Positions 36,734 to 44,329 of a stretch of 64,000 nucleotides of DNA are shown one piece after another (position 1 is the stretch's first letter; the number at the start of each line of letters is the position of its first letter). Location: positions 372,001 through 436,000 of the forward strand of contig NZ_JAGRQC010000004.1 in NCBI RefSeq assembly GCF_018122655.1. Direction: 5' to 3'. Below the pieces are notes generated by a model. The model did no database searches and had not been told where the DNA came from. It saw only the letters and a program-made list of their open reading frames with translations. This stretch comes from Stakelama marina (lineage in GTDB: Bacteria; Pseudomonadota; Alphaproteobacteria; Sphingomonadales; Sphingomonadaceae). A program made the position numbers and the translations under genes.

Positions 36734-37120
36734 ATGAAGCCCAAATCCACCACTGCAAAATCGCCGACCAAGGCTCCTGCTGAGCGGGTAGTAAAGGACA
36801 TCCGGCGTGCAACCCGACGCCATTTCTCGGCTGAGGACAAGATCCGCATCGTGCTGGAAGGCCTGCGCGGTGACGACAGCATTGCCGAGTTGTGCCGCAA
36901 GGAAGGCATCGCCCAGAGCCTGTATTACACCTGGTCCAAGGAGTTCATGGAGGCCGGGAAGCGGCGGCTTGCCGGCGACACCGCCCGTGCCGCGACCACC
37001 GGCGAAGTGCAGGATCTGCGCCGCGAATCCCGCGCTCTGAAGGAGTGCGTGGCCGACCTGACGCTCGAGAACCGTCTGCTGAAAAAAAGCATGATCGCGG
37101 ATGGGGGCGACGACGAATGA
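36734..37120 (+). CDS. IS3-type transposase OrfA
   Basis: 128 aa, HTH-type DNA-binding subunit: RHFSAEDKIRIVLEGLRGDD and IAELCRKEGIAQSLYYTWSKEF, followed by a C-terminal leucine-rich helix (LTLENRLLKKSM). Seven A residues at 37082-37088 near the end, just before the overlap with OrfB in the -1 frame, are a candidate programmed frameshift site giving an OrfAB fusion. OrfB can also start from the ATGA overlap at 37117. Confidence 0.88.
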   Translation: MKPKSTTAKSPTKAPAERVVKDIRRATRRHFSAEDKIRIVLEGLRGDDSIAELCRKEGIAQSLYYTWSKEFMEAGKRRLAGDTARAATTGEVQDLRRESRALKECVADLTLENRLLKKSMIADGGDDE

Positions 37121-38097
37121 GGTATCCCGCATCGGAAAAGCTCGCGATTATCCGGATCGTCGAGCAGTCGCACCTGCCCGCCAAGCGGACGCTGGACCAG
37201 CTCGGGATCGCCCGTCGTACTTTCTACCGCTGGTATGACCGGTTCCTCGAAGGCGGACCGGAGGCGCTGGAAGATAGGCCATCGGCACCGAGCCGGGTGT
37301 GGAACCGGATCGGCGATGACATCCAGGACCAGATCATCGAGCTGGCGCTGGAACAGTCCGATCTGTCACCCCGCGAACTGGCCGTGCGCTTCACCGACGA
37401 AAAACGCTACTTCGTGTCAGAAGCCACGGTTTACCGCCTGTTGAAAGCTCACGACCTGATCACCAGTCCGGCCTATGTGGTGATCAAGGCCGCCGATCAG
37501 TTCCACACCAAGACCACCGGACCGAACGAGAGGTGGCAGACCGATTTTACCTACTTCAAGATCATCGGGTGGGGCTGGATGTATCTTTCAACCGTGCTCG
37601 ACGACTTCTCGCGCTACATCATCGCCTGGAAGTTGTGCACCAACATGCGGGCCGAGGATGTGACCGACACGCTGGACCTCGCGCTTGCGGCTTCCGGCTG
37701 CGACAGCGCCACGGTGCTGCACAAGCCCCGGCTTCTCAGCGACAATGGTCCCAGCTACATCGCGGGCGAACTGGCGGAATACATCGGGGCCAACAAGATG
37801 AGCCATGTCCGCGGTGCCCCGCTGCACCCCCAGACCCAGGGCAAGATCGAGCGCTGGCACCAGACCCTGAAAAACCGCATCCTGCTGGAAAATTACTTCC
37901 TGCCCGGCGACCTTGAGGCCCAGATCGAAGCCTTCGTCGAGCACTACAACCACCAGCGTTACCACGAGAGCCTGAACAACGTGACGCCCGCCGACGCCTA
38001 TTTCGGCAGGGCACCCGCCATCATCAAACAGCGCGAAAAGATCAAACGACAAACCATCGAATATCGGCGCTTGCAACACCGCAAGCTCGCCGCATAA
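37117..38097 (+). CDS. IS3-type transposase OrfB (DDE integrase core)
   Basis: 326 aa from ATG 37117. An N-terminal HTH (TLDQLGIARRTFYRWYDRFLEGG) precedes the rve domain: WQTDFTYFKIIGWGWMYLS (first Asp), LSDNGPSYIAGELAEYI (second Asp) and QTQGKIERWHQTLKNRI (Glu). No internal stop or frameshift, so the enzyme looks intact. Expression may be by -1 frameshifting from OrfA or by coupled reinitiation. Confidence 0.92.
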   Translation: MRYPASEKLAIIRIVEQSHLPAKRTLDQLGIARRTFYRWYDRFLEGGPEALEDRPSAPSRVWNRIGDDIQDQIIELALEQSDLSPRELAVRFTDEKRYFVSEATVYRLLKAHDLITSPAYVVIKAADQFHTKTTGPNERWQTDFTYFKIIGWGWMYLSTVLDDFSRYIIAWKLCTNMRAEDVTDTLDLALAASGCDSATVLHKPRLLSDNGPSYIAGELAEYIGANKMSHVRGAPLHPQTQGKIERWHQTLKNRILLENYFLPGDLEAQIEAFVEHYNHQRYHESLNNVTPADAYFGRAPAIIKQREKIKRQTIEYRRLQHRKLAA

Positions 38098-38127
38098 TAT
38101 CAACCCCCAGACGAGGCCCGCACTCCG

Positions 38128-38541
38128 CTAATTTACACCGCGAGTTGAGCCAAATGATCTGACGACGGACACATCTAGGATCGTGATAGAGCTAGCCGAC
38201 GAGTGAAAACGCCTCTCAAACTGCACCCGCAAGGATAGCTTGTCCTCGGAGCGTTCCATTGTGCCTCGCGGAATAAAATGCCCCTGCGGCTCACTCAGGC
38301 TGGCCTCGTCCAATTCGATACGGACGCCGGGAATATGAAGGCCATTCCAACTATTCTGGCCGTCACATTCGAACGCAAAAAACCGGCCGAGCTGATGGAG
38401 TTCGTCAAGACAAACGACCACGGGCTTGCCCTCGCTCATCACGATCAGGCAGCGGTGTTCATAGTCCCCACGAGGCAGGACAAGAGTCATCTCCTGCGCG
38501 GCTGAAATCGGGGCGGCAAAACACTCGGACGGATCGATCAT
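38128..38541 (-). pseudogene. TIR-operon partner gene, 3' end cut by IS3
   Basis: The start is ATG 38541 with AGGAGG 7 nt upstream. The 137-residue reading frame (CFAAPISAAQEMTLVLPRGD, VVVCLDELHQLGRFFAFEC, WNGLHIPGVRIELDEASL) enters the IS3 right end at 38137 and takes its stop from the IS. Joining the flanks across the IS gives a slightly longer frame ending PQICAIGADGEH and a stop, so only the last few residues are altered. Before the IS630 insertion this gene followed the TIR gene by 11 bp. No family recognised. Confidence 0.7.
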
Positions 38542-38555
38542 GCCTGTGCCTCCTA

Positions 38556-39721
38556 GTGTCCTGTCCCGCAAATAGCTTTACATAAAGTCGAAGCAGGTGG
38601 AAGATTCGTTGTCTCGAGGGAGAACGAATATGGTGGGTGTCGGTCGGCCGCAGGAACGGGTGCTTTGCCTGAGTGATGGCGAGCGCGAAGAGTTGGAGCG
38701 GATCAGTCGTTCCCATTCCGCCCCGCACAGTGTGGTTCGTCGTGCGCAGATCGTTCTGGCCTCAGCCGATGGCGAGACCAACACCGCAATTGCGCGCCGG
38801 CTCGGAACCACGAACCCAACGGTCTGCCACTGGCGCAAGCGCTGGTTCGAACAGGGGCTCGTGGGACTTTACGGAGAAGCCCGGCCAGGGCGGCCGAGAA
38901 CCCATGACGAAGAGAGGGTAGCGCAGTTGCTGCGCACGGTTCTCGAGGGCAAGCCTGCAGATGGTACGCATTGGACAGTTCGCTCCGCTGCTGCGGCCAC
39001 GGGCCTGTCCAAGACCACTGTGGGACGCATGTTGACGCTATTCGGCGTTCAGCCGCATCGTTCGAAGAGCTTCAAGCTCTCGACTGATCCGCTGTTCGTC
39101 GACAAGGTCAAGGACATCGTCGGGCTCTACCTCAATCCGCCGGATCACGCGGTTGTCCTGTGCGTGGATGAGAAAACGCAAATCCAGGCGCTGGAACGCA
39201 CGCAGCCCGTGTTGCCGCTTGGTCTTGGATATCTCGAAGGTGTCACGCACGACTATGTCCGGCATGGCACCACGACCCTGTTCGCGGCCCTCGATATCGC
39301 GAATGGCCAGGTTCTCACCCAGTGCCGCGCCCGTCACCGGCACCAGGAATTTTTGGGTTTCCTCAAACACATCGAGGCGAATGTCCCGCCTGACCTCGAC
39401 GCTCATCTGGTGGTCGACAACTATGCCGCGCACAAGCATCCCAAAGTCCGCGCCTGGCTTGCTGCGCGACCGCGCTTCCATGTTCATTACACGCCGACTT
39501 ATGCGTCTTGGCTCAACCAGGTCGAACGCTGGTTCGCGCTTCTCACCCAGCGCCAGATCCGTCGCGCTTCTTTCGTCAGCGCCAAGGACCTCGTCGATAA
39601 AATCAACGCCTTCGTGCAGGCATACAACGCCAAGGCGAAACCATTTGCCTGGACCGCGACAAGCGAAGCAATCCTCGAAAAAGTCGAACGCCTATGTAAA
39701 GCTATTTGCGGGACAGGACAC
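38556..39721 (+). mobile_element. IS630-type insertion sequence, 1166 bp
   Basis: Perfect 29-bp terminal inverted repeats beginning GTGTCCTGTCCCGCAAATAG, flanked by TA on both sides (38554-38555 and 39722-39723), the family target duplication. It carries one intact transposase gene. It sits exactly between the TIR gene stop and the ribosome site of the next gene. Confidence 0.95.
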
Positions 39722-39724
39722 TAG
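38630..39724 (+). CDS. IS630-type transposase
   Basis: 364 aa from ATG 38630 with GGGAGA upstream; GTG 38597 is possible. HTH region ADGETNTAIARRLGTTNPTVCHWRKRWFEQG, then the DDE domain: VVLCVDEKTQIQALERTQP (D), HLVVDNYAAHKHPKV (D) and ASWLNQVERWFALLTQ (E). The last sense codon is the last IS base triplet; the stop TAG is formed by the TA target duplication plus the next base, so termination depends on the insertion site. Confidence 0.93.
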   Translation: MVGVGRPQERVLCLSDGEREELERISRSHSAPHSVVRRAQIVLASADGETNTAIARRLGTTNPTVCHWRKRWFEQGLVGLYGEARPGRPRTHDEERVAQLLRTVLEGKPADGTHWTVRSAAAATGLSKTTVGRMLTLFGVQPHRSKSFKLSTDPLFVDKVKDIVGLYLNPPDHAVVLCVDEKTQIQALERTQPVLPLGLGYLEGVTHDYVRHGTTTLFAALDIANGQVLTQCRARHRHQEFLGFLKHIEANVPPDLDAHLVVDNYAAHKHPKVRAWLAARPRFHVHYTPTYASWLNQVERWFALLTQRQIRRASFVSAKDLVDKINAFVQAYNAKAKPFAWTATSEAILEKVERLCKAICGTGH

Positions 39725-40678
39725 CGGCTCTGAAGTGGTTGGATGAGCATTCCCCAATACAACTCAGCGGCTCCTTCCTGAGAAAGCTTTTCACCGGCTC
39801 CGCCCCTAAAACTCATCCCCATGGATTTCAGGTAGAGCATCTGGTCATCAGCTTCGACGCTAAGATTTTCATTGAAGGAATTGCTCTCGCTGGTTTCATT
39901 GGCAGTATAGGCAATGCCGTTCATGAAGCCGCCGCCCATGAAAACCGTGCAGCGCGTCAGGGCCTTCCCGCCGCGATAGATCACCGCATTGAAGCGGTTT
40001 GCATCAACGCGCCGGAAAGTGCCCTCGATGCCGGGATTACGGGCCTGAAGCTCCTCAAGTGAGCCCTCGAAGTAGCGGGCAATGAACTCGAAAGTCTCGA
40101 CCTTAAAATGGTCCTTGTCGCGCTCCGTGAAAGTCTGCGCGAGGCGCAAATTGCTAGACCGCGAAGCCGGTGCGACCAATGACTTCGGTCGCGACTGCAT
40201 TGGTGAGAAAGTATGCGCTGGTAATTCCCGCTGCTGTGGCCCAAGCTTCGCTGCAGCGGCCCGGATAGCCTTCGTTACTTCGAGGAACGCCTGATCGCGA
40301 TCAGCACATTGGGTGACAGGCTTTCCGTCCGTAGGCGTAGCCAGCAACTTGCCGAATGGCGTTCCATGCCAGTCGCAGGGACGGAGGATCACCGGAATAG
40401 CGACTGCCTCGCCAGCCTCGTGACGTTCCATGGCACGCTGCATTTCGCGGTCATAGCAGTAGTCCGAGGCCAGAAATGCGGGGCTGACCAGCAAGAGAAT
40501 TATATTCGCCATTTCGAGATTGCTACTGATGGCGTGGTCGATCACCTCACCCGCCGTAATGCGACGGTCATGCCAAGTGGCGATGACATTCTGGCGTTTG
40601 AGAATGGCGAGTTGCTGCTCCAACTGGTTGCGCAACTAGCTCGTCCTCGTGGGAATAGGAGAAGAAGACAGATATCAT
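39721..40678 (-). pseudogene. TIR-domain protein gene with 1-base frameshift
   Basis: The main frame from 40635 (a TTG) encodes RNQLEQQLAILKRQNVIATW, ILLLVSPAFLASDYCYDREM and IPVILRPCDW, a TIR domain without its first strand. The missing part is at 40678-40637 in another frame: ATG then ISVFFSYSHEDEL, the canonical TIR start. One extra base near 40636 breaks the gene. The C-terminal half (residues about 165-304, with ARNPGIEGTFRRVDANRF) is a domain often found fused to bacterial TIR. TIR effectors usually degrade or convert NAD in anti-phage defence. The stop TAG uses the TA of the IS630 target. Confidence 0.82.
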
Positions 40679-40900
40679 TGGAACCCCAAAAATTTGGAAA
40701 TCATGGTGGAGAACAAAACGAGATTGCGCAAGGGTGTTGCAAACTATATCTACGCTGCCATCTCAGGCGCGCCCTGAAGGCGACATTGCTGTTGGACACC
40801 GTATTTCCGATCGTCTGAACTGACGGAGGTCGCAGGCTTTAAGTCCAATGCTTTGCACACCGAAAGGTCGTGCCAGACCATTCCAAGACGAGGTAATTTG

Positions 40901-41113
40901 ATGCGTCGCACCCTTATCGCTGACGGTTCAGGGAACCTGCCAGCACTCGAGACAAGATGTGCCGCTTGCGACGGCGAAGGTCGCATCCCCAATCGGAGGG
41001 ACGGCAACCGAATAGAGTACGGCGGCCACTGTAATGCATGTAACGGCGGCGGCGCTGTCCCGACTGAGGACGGCAAAAGGCTTCTCGAATTCCTCCGCTG
41101 GAACCGGCATTGA
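40901..41113 (+). CDS. small paired-CxxC protein, 70 aa
   Basis: ATG 40901 with GAGG upstream. Two CxxC-x-G-x-G pairs: CAACDGEGR and CNACNGGGAVP, as in DnaJ-type zinc fingers, followed by PTEDGKRLLEFLRW. The plan and the C-terminal PTE-x-G-x-x-L-x-EF are shared with the protein at 48660, so they are paralogues inside one island. Probably binds one zinc; role unknown. Confidence 0.72.
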   Translation: MRRTLIADGSGNLPALETRCAACDGEGRIPNRRDGNRIEYGGHCNACNGGGAVPTEDGKRLLEFLRWNRH

Positions 41114-41240
41114 AAGGTACGATGCGAGGATTTCGATCCGAAGGCACTACATTTGTATCGTCCATTTCTCGGACAACAGACGCCGAGAAGTCGTTCGATG
41201 ACTGTTCTTGATCGTCCGCCTGTACAGGCCGAAATACTGG

Positions 41241-41759
41241 CTAAGTCTTGGGTTGAGCCTCAAACGAACGAATTACCTTCACATCTCCGCTCTCCCGGAC
41301 AGCGATGCTCCAACGGGTAAATCCACACGCTTCATCCGCACTGCCTTCGGCGAAACCCTTCATCAAGGGCACCCGATATGGGTCGTCGTGAAATTGATCC
41401 CCGAGCCTCCGACAACTGATGAAGAGTTGTCCACTCCTGAGGACAAGCGCGCCAGCAGGGTCAAATTCCTCCTCGGAATTGTAACGGGACGTGGCATCCA
41501 CCCGATACTCAACCTGACTAACTATTACGCCACGGATGGGATTGCCGGCACCAACTGCAGCCTCTTTAAAAGCATACGATCCATCCAAGTGGATCATATG
41601 CTTCTGGTCATCCCAATCCACAACCAGTCCCATCGGGAGATTGGACCGGTACGGCAGAAATAATCCGCACGATTTCTCGTCGGCGTTCTTGCCGAGCCGA
41701 ACCGGCGCGACAGCGGACATTGGCAGATCCAGTGCTTCTATATTCGTCTGGTTGCTCAT
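41241..41759 (-). CDS. hypothetical protein, 172 aa
   Basis: Start ATG 41759 (MSNQTNIEALDLPMS), preceded by AAGAGGG at 6-nt spacing. No family recognised. Soluble and mixed alpha/beta: YRSNLPMGLVVDWDDQKHMI, GVIVSQVEYRVDAT, FTRWSIAVRESGDVKVI. It is a single gene whose upstream side faces the AT-rich region before the RiPP cluster. Confidence 0.6.
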   Translation of the reverse strand: MSNQTNIEALDLPMSAVAPVRLGKNADEKSCGLFLPYRSNLPMGLVVDWDDQKHMIHLDGSYAFKEAAVGAGNPIRGVIVSQVEYRVDATSRYNSEEEFDPAGALVLRSGQLFISCRRLGDQFHDDPYRVPLMKGFAEGSADEACGFTRWSIAVRESGDVKVIRSFEAQPKT

Positions 41760-42238
41760 TCGACGCCCTCTTCGTTTGTCAATCGTCACCCACAGGTATG
41801 TAGGCGCGACAGCTTGCAACTCCCATGGCCCTTACAATATTACGCCAGTCTCGCTTTCAATTTTTCAGCGACGCCTGATCGGCAACAACGCGTAACAGTC
41901 TTTGCGGCCGCCGTCTTGTTATGCACGCTTCGCTCCATCGATCTTCTAGCGCCGTGACGCACTCTGCAGTTTTACCGTCACCCCATTTATAAGTCGATGA
42001 GTAAATTTAATTGAGTTTAACGTCGTTCCATAACTCGATATTACTAAATTATGCCAAGATAATTTCTATACCAAATTATATGTATATTTAATGGTGTTTA
42101 AAACATTGATGGTTATGAGTGCAATTAATTGCAATATTTGTGCATTCATATTTCTAAATTCGCCCAAGATTCTGGGAAATTTATTGCTGGAATTCAGCCT
42201 CATCCTTCGCTATGATAGATCATAGAAAGGAGCACTCC
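41760..42238. promoter_or_regulatory. AT-rich region upstream of the RiPP operon
   Basis: From about 41960 to 42180 the DNA is strongly AT-rich (for example ATATGTATATTTAATGG), unlike the GC-rich genes on both sides. No gene fits. It must hold the promoter for the precursor peptide gene, whose ribosome site AAAGGAG lies at 42226-42232. Such AT-rich leaders are often targets of silencing proteins. Confidence 0.55.
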
Positions 42239-42385
42239 ATGCAGACGGACAACCAGATCGCGACGAGCGTCGACGCCCCTCTGAACAGCGTAGCACTCGC
42301 AAGGGTGATCGCCGAAGTGCGCGCCGGCGATGTGCGGGCGGCGGCAGGCGCGTATAACCGAACCTACAATCGGCACAATCGGTGA
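42239..42385 (+). CDS. RiPP precursor peptide 1, 48 aa
   Basis: ATG 42239 with AAAGGAG 6 nt upstream. The peptide has a leader with NSVALARVIAEVRAGDV and ends AYNRTYNRHNR. The stop TGA overlaps the GTG start of the radical SAM gene (GTGA, 42382-42385), a hallmark of precursor-maturase pairs. The C-terminal part has two YNR units and one HNR unit, each an aromatic residue two before an Arg, the pattern used for three-residue cyclophane crosslinks. The second precursor at 43541 has the same leader block and nearly the same core. Confidence 0.85.
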   Translation: MQTDNQIATSVDAPLNSVALARVIAEVRAGDVRAAAGAYNRTYNRHNR

Positions 42386-43530
42386 CCAGGCCGGAGAGCG
42401 GCGCACGCCAGCTCGACACGGTTCTGCTCAAGGTTGCGAGCCGCTGCAATCTCGATTGCAGCTATTGCTATGTCTATCACATGGGCGACACCGCGTGGCG
42501 CGATCAGCCCAAGCAGATGTCGGATGCGATACTTGATGCCGTCGCCCGCTGTCTTGCCGACCAATATGCGCTGCAATCCGCTCCGTTTAGCGTCGTTCTG
42601 CACGGCGGGGAGCCCCTGCTTCTCGGTGCAGCAAAGCTCGAGCGGTTCTGCGCCAGACTAAGGGATGCCCTGCCGCACCCGTGCGGCATCCATATCCAGA
42701 CCAACGGCGCGCTGCTGAGCGATCCAGTCATTGATGTGTTGGTGCGTTACGACGTCGGCATATCCGTGAGTATCGACGGCCCGCAACGTGTCCATGACCG
42801 GTTTCGAATCGACCATCGCGGCAAGGGATCCTATTCGAGAGTCCGCGCCGGGATCGAAAATGTGACTGCGCGGGCGGACGCGCGGCCCTTGCTTGCGGGC
42901 GTGCTGGCCGTGATTGACCCCGAGAGCGATCCAGCCGAGGTCTATGCGGCGCTCAAGGCGCTGGGCGCTCCGGGCCTCGACATCCTACCGCGAGACGGCA
43001 ATTGGGACACGCTGCCGTTCGGCAAGTCGGCGCCGGGGACGACCGAATATGGCCGGTGGCTCGAAGGGTTTCTGGACAGCTATTTGTCCGACCCCGAGCC
43101 GCCAAGGGTGCGGCTGCTGGACGATATGCTGCGGCTCGTTCTTGGCGGCCGTTCGATCAAGGAAGGCGTCGGCACCACCGATTACGGGATCCTGGTGATC
43201 GAGCCTGACGGCACGGTCGACAAGAACGACACGCTCAAAGTCGCCGGCGCCGGCGAGGATCGCTTCGGCGAACGCTGGTCGGTGCTGACGGACAGCTTCG
43301 ACCAAATCCTGGGTAGCCCGGCCTTCGCCGATTATTATCGCCAGCAACGGCCGAGCGCCGCAGCGTGCCAGGTCTGTCCCGATCTCGGCATTTGTGGCGG
43401 CGGCATGGTCGCGCACCGCTGGAGCGAAACTCGCGGCTATGACAATCCGACCATCTTCTGCGCCGACCAGCGCCATCTGATTGCAAAAATGCGTCGACTG
43501 GCCGAAGCCGCCCTACCCCATGCTGACTGA
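42382..43530 (+). CDS. radical SAM/SPASM peptide maturase
   Basis: 382 aa, GTG start inside the precursor stop. SRCNLDCSYCYVYHMGD holds C22-x3-C26-x2-C29 for the SAM cluster; VVLHGGEPLLLG is the GGEP motif; GISVSIDGPQRVHDRFR follows. The C-terminal part has the SPASM-like cysteines (CQVCPDLGICGGG and a later FCADQ). CNLDCSYCYVY is typical of enzymes that make cyclophane (aromatic-to-side-chain) bonds in peptides such as the XncB, GrrM and FxsB groups. It likely crosslinks Tyr or His in the cores of both precursors. I recall a database group of cyclophane maturases (Yhh) with a similar set of neighbours, but did not check it. Confidence 0.9.
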   Translation: MTRPESGARQLDTVLLKVASRCNLDCSYCYVYHMGDTAWRDQPKQMSDAILDAVARCLADQYALQSAPFSVVLHGGEPLLLGAAKLERFCARLRDALPHPCGIHIQTNGALLSDPVIDVLVRYDVGISVSIDGPQRVHDRFRIDHRGKGSYSRVRAGIENVTARADARPLLAGVLAVIDPESDPAEVYAALKALGAPGLDILPRDGNWDTLPFGKSAPGTTEYGRWLEGFLDSYLSDPEPPRVRLLDDMLRLVLGGRSIKEGVGTTDYGILVIEPDGTVDKNDTLKVAGAGEDRFGERWSVLTDSFDQILGSPAFADYYRQQRPSAAACQVCPDLGICGGGMVAHRWSETRGYDNPTIFCADQRHLIAKMRRLAEAALPHAD

Positions 43531-43540
43531 GGATTGAACC

Positions 43541-43714
43541 ATGCGTAACGAGCCCATTCCATTACCCCGCGATGCGGCGGCGCCCGCCCGCGATCTCCCG
43601 CTCACCGACAGCGTAGCGCTGCAGCGGCTGATCGCCGAGGTGCGCCAGTGCGATGCCAGCATCGTCGCCGACACCACCCTCTACAACCGCACCTATCACC
43701 GGCATAACCGCTAG
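43541..43714 (+). CDS. RiPP precursor peptide 2, 57 aa
   Basis: ATG 43541, 10 bp after the maturase stop, with a weak GGA upstream. Longer N-terminus (EPIPLPRDAAAPARDLPL), then DSVALQRLIAEVRQCDAS, and the end TLYNRTYHRHNR. Compared with precursor 1 the leader block and core match, while the second core Asn becomes His, and it has one Cys in the leader. Too short for usual gene callers, but two homologous copies in one operon make it convincing. Confidence 0.85.
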   Translation: MRNEPIPLPRDAAAPARDLPLTDSVALQRLIAEVRQCDASIVADTTLYNRTYHRHNR

Positions 43715-43720
43715 CGCGAG

Positions 43721-44329
43721 ATGCCGGTCTTGGATAGCCTTGACCCCTATGCGCGGCTCGAACCGGTGGAATCGGCAACGGCGCCGTTTCGATATTTCGT
43801 GGCGGAGCATTGCCTGGATGCTGCGATCGAGCCTGTGCTGCTTGACTGGCTTGAGACGGGTGCCCCCTGGTCACTGGTTGAGACCGATTTCTACGAGCAG
43901 TTCGAATTCGACCTGCGCGATGCTGATCTGCCGCCAGCGCTTGTGTGCCTTGTCGATCCTGAGATGCTCGAGCGCTTGCGGCGAAAGATGGAGCAGGCGC
44001 TGGGCGATGCACTCGCCCAGCATGTTCAGTTGGTTGCGCACCGCCTCAACCCCGGCCAGCGCATCGCCATCCATAATGATATGCGCGAGGGCGGCGAAAC
44101 GCACCGGCTGACCGTGCAGCTCAATCGTGGCCTCACTGACGCGGATGGCGGTTTCTTCATGCTGTTCAACAGCGATGACGCCGGCGACGTCCACCGAATC
44201 CTGCGGCCGGTATCGGGGAGCGCGATCGGCTTCGCGATCAGCCCGGCGTCACATCACGCGGTCTCGCGGCTGCATGGCGGGACGCGGTTTACACTGGTCT
44301 ATTCCTTTTACGCGCAGCACGATGGCTGA
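43721..44329 (+). CDS. 2OG-Fe(II) oxygenase in RiPP cluster
   Basis: 202 aa. Prolyl-4-hydroxylase-like double-stranded beta-helix: AIHNDMREGGETHRLTVQLN gives the His118-x-Asp120 iron ligands, ISPASHHAVSRLHGGTRFTLVY gives the distal His (near 178) and the 2-oxoglutarate Arg (near 188). It starts 6 bp after precursor 2 and overlaps the next gene by 8 bp. It probably hydroxylates a side chain of the crosslinked peptide. Confidence 0.88.
   Translation: MPVLDSLDPYARLEPVESATAPFRYFVAEHCLDAAIEPVLLDWLETGAPWSLVETDFYEQFEFDLRDADLPPALVCLVDPEMLERLRRKMEQALGDALAQHVQLVAHRLNPGQRIAIHNDMREGGETHRLTVQLNRGLTDADGGFFMLFNSDDAGDVHRILRPVSGSAIGFAISPASHHAVSRLHGGTRFTLVYSFYAQHDG

Larger units (their letters stand above)
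36685..38137 (+). mobile_element. IS3-type insertion sequence, about 1.45 kb
   Basis: Two overlapping transposase genes between imperfect inverted ends: TGTGATTTAAGGTGG on the left and, on the opposite strand at the right, TGTAAATTAGCGGAG, with a shared GGGC-TCGTC further in. Ends start TG and finish CA as in the IS3 family. No target duplication is evident (left flank AGGT, right flank CCGC). It cuts off the 3' end of the minus-strand gene at 38128-38541. Confidence 0.75.
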
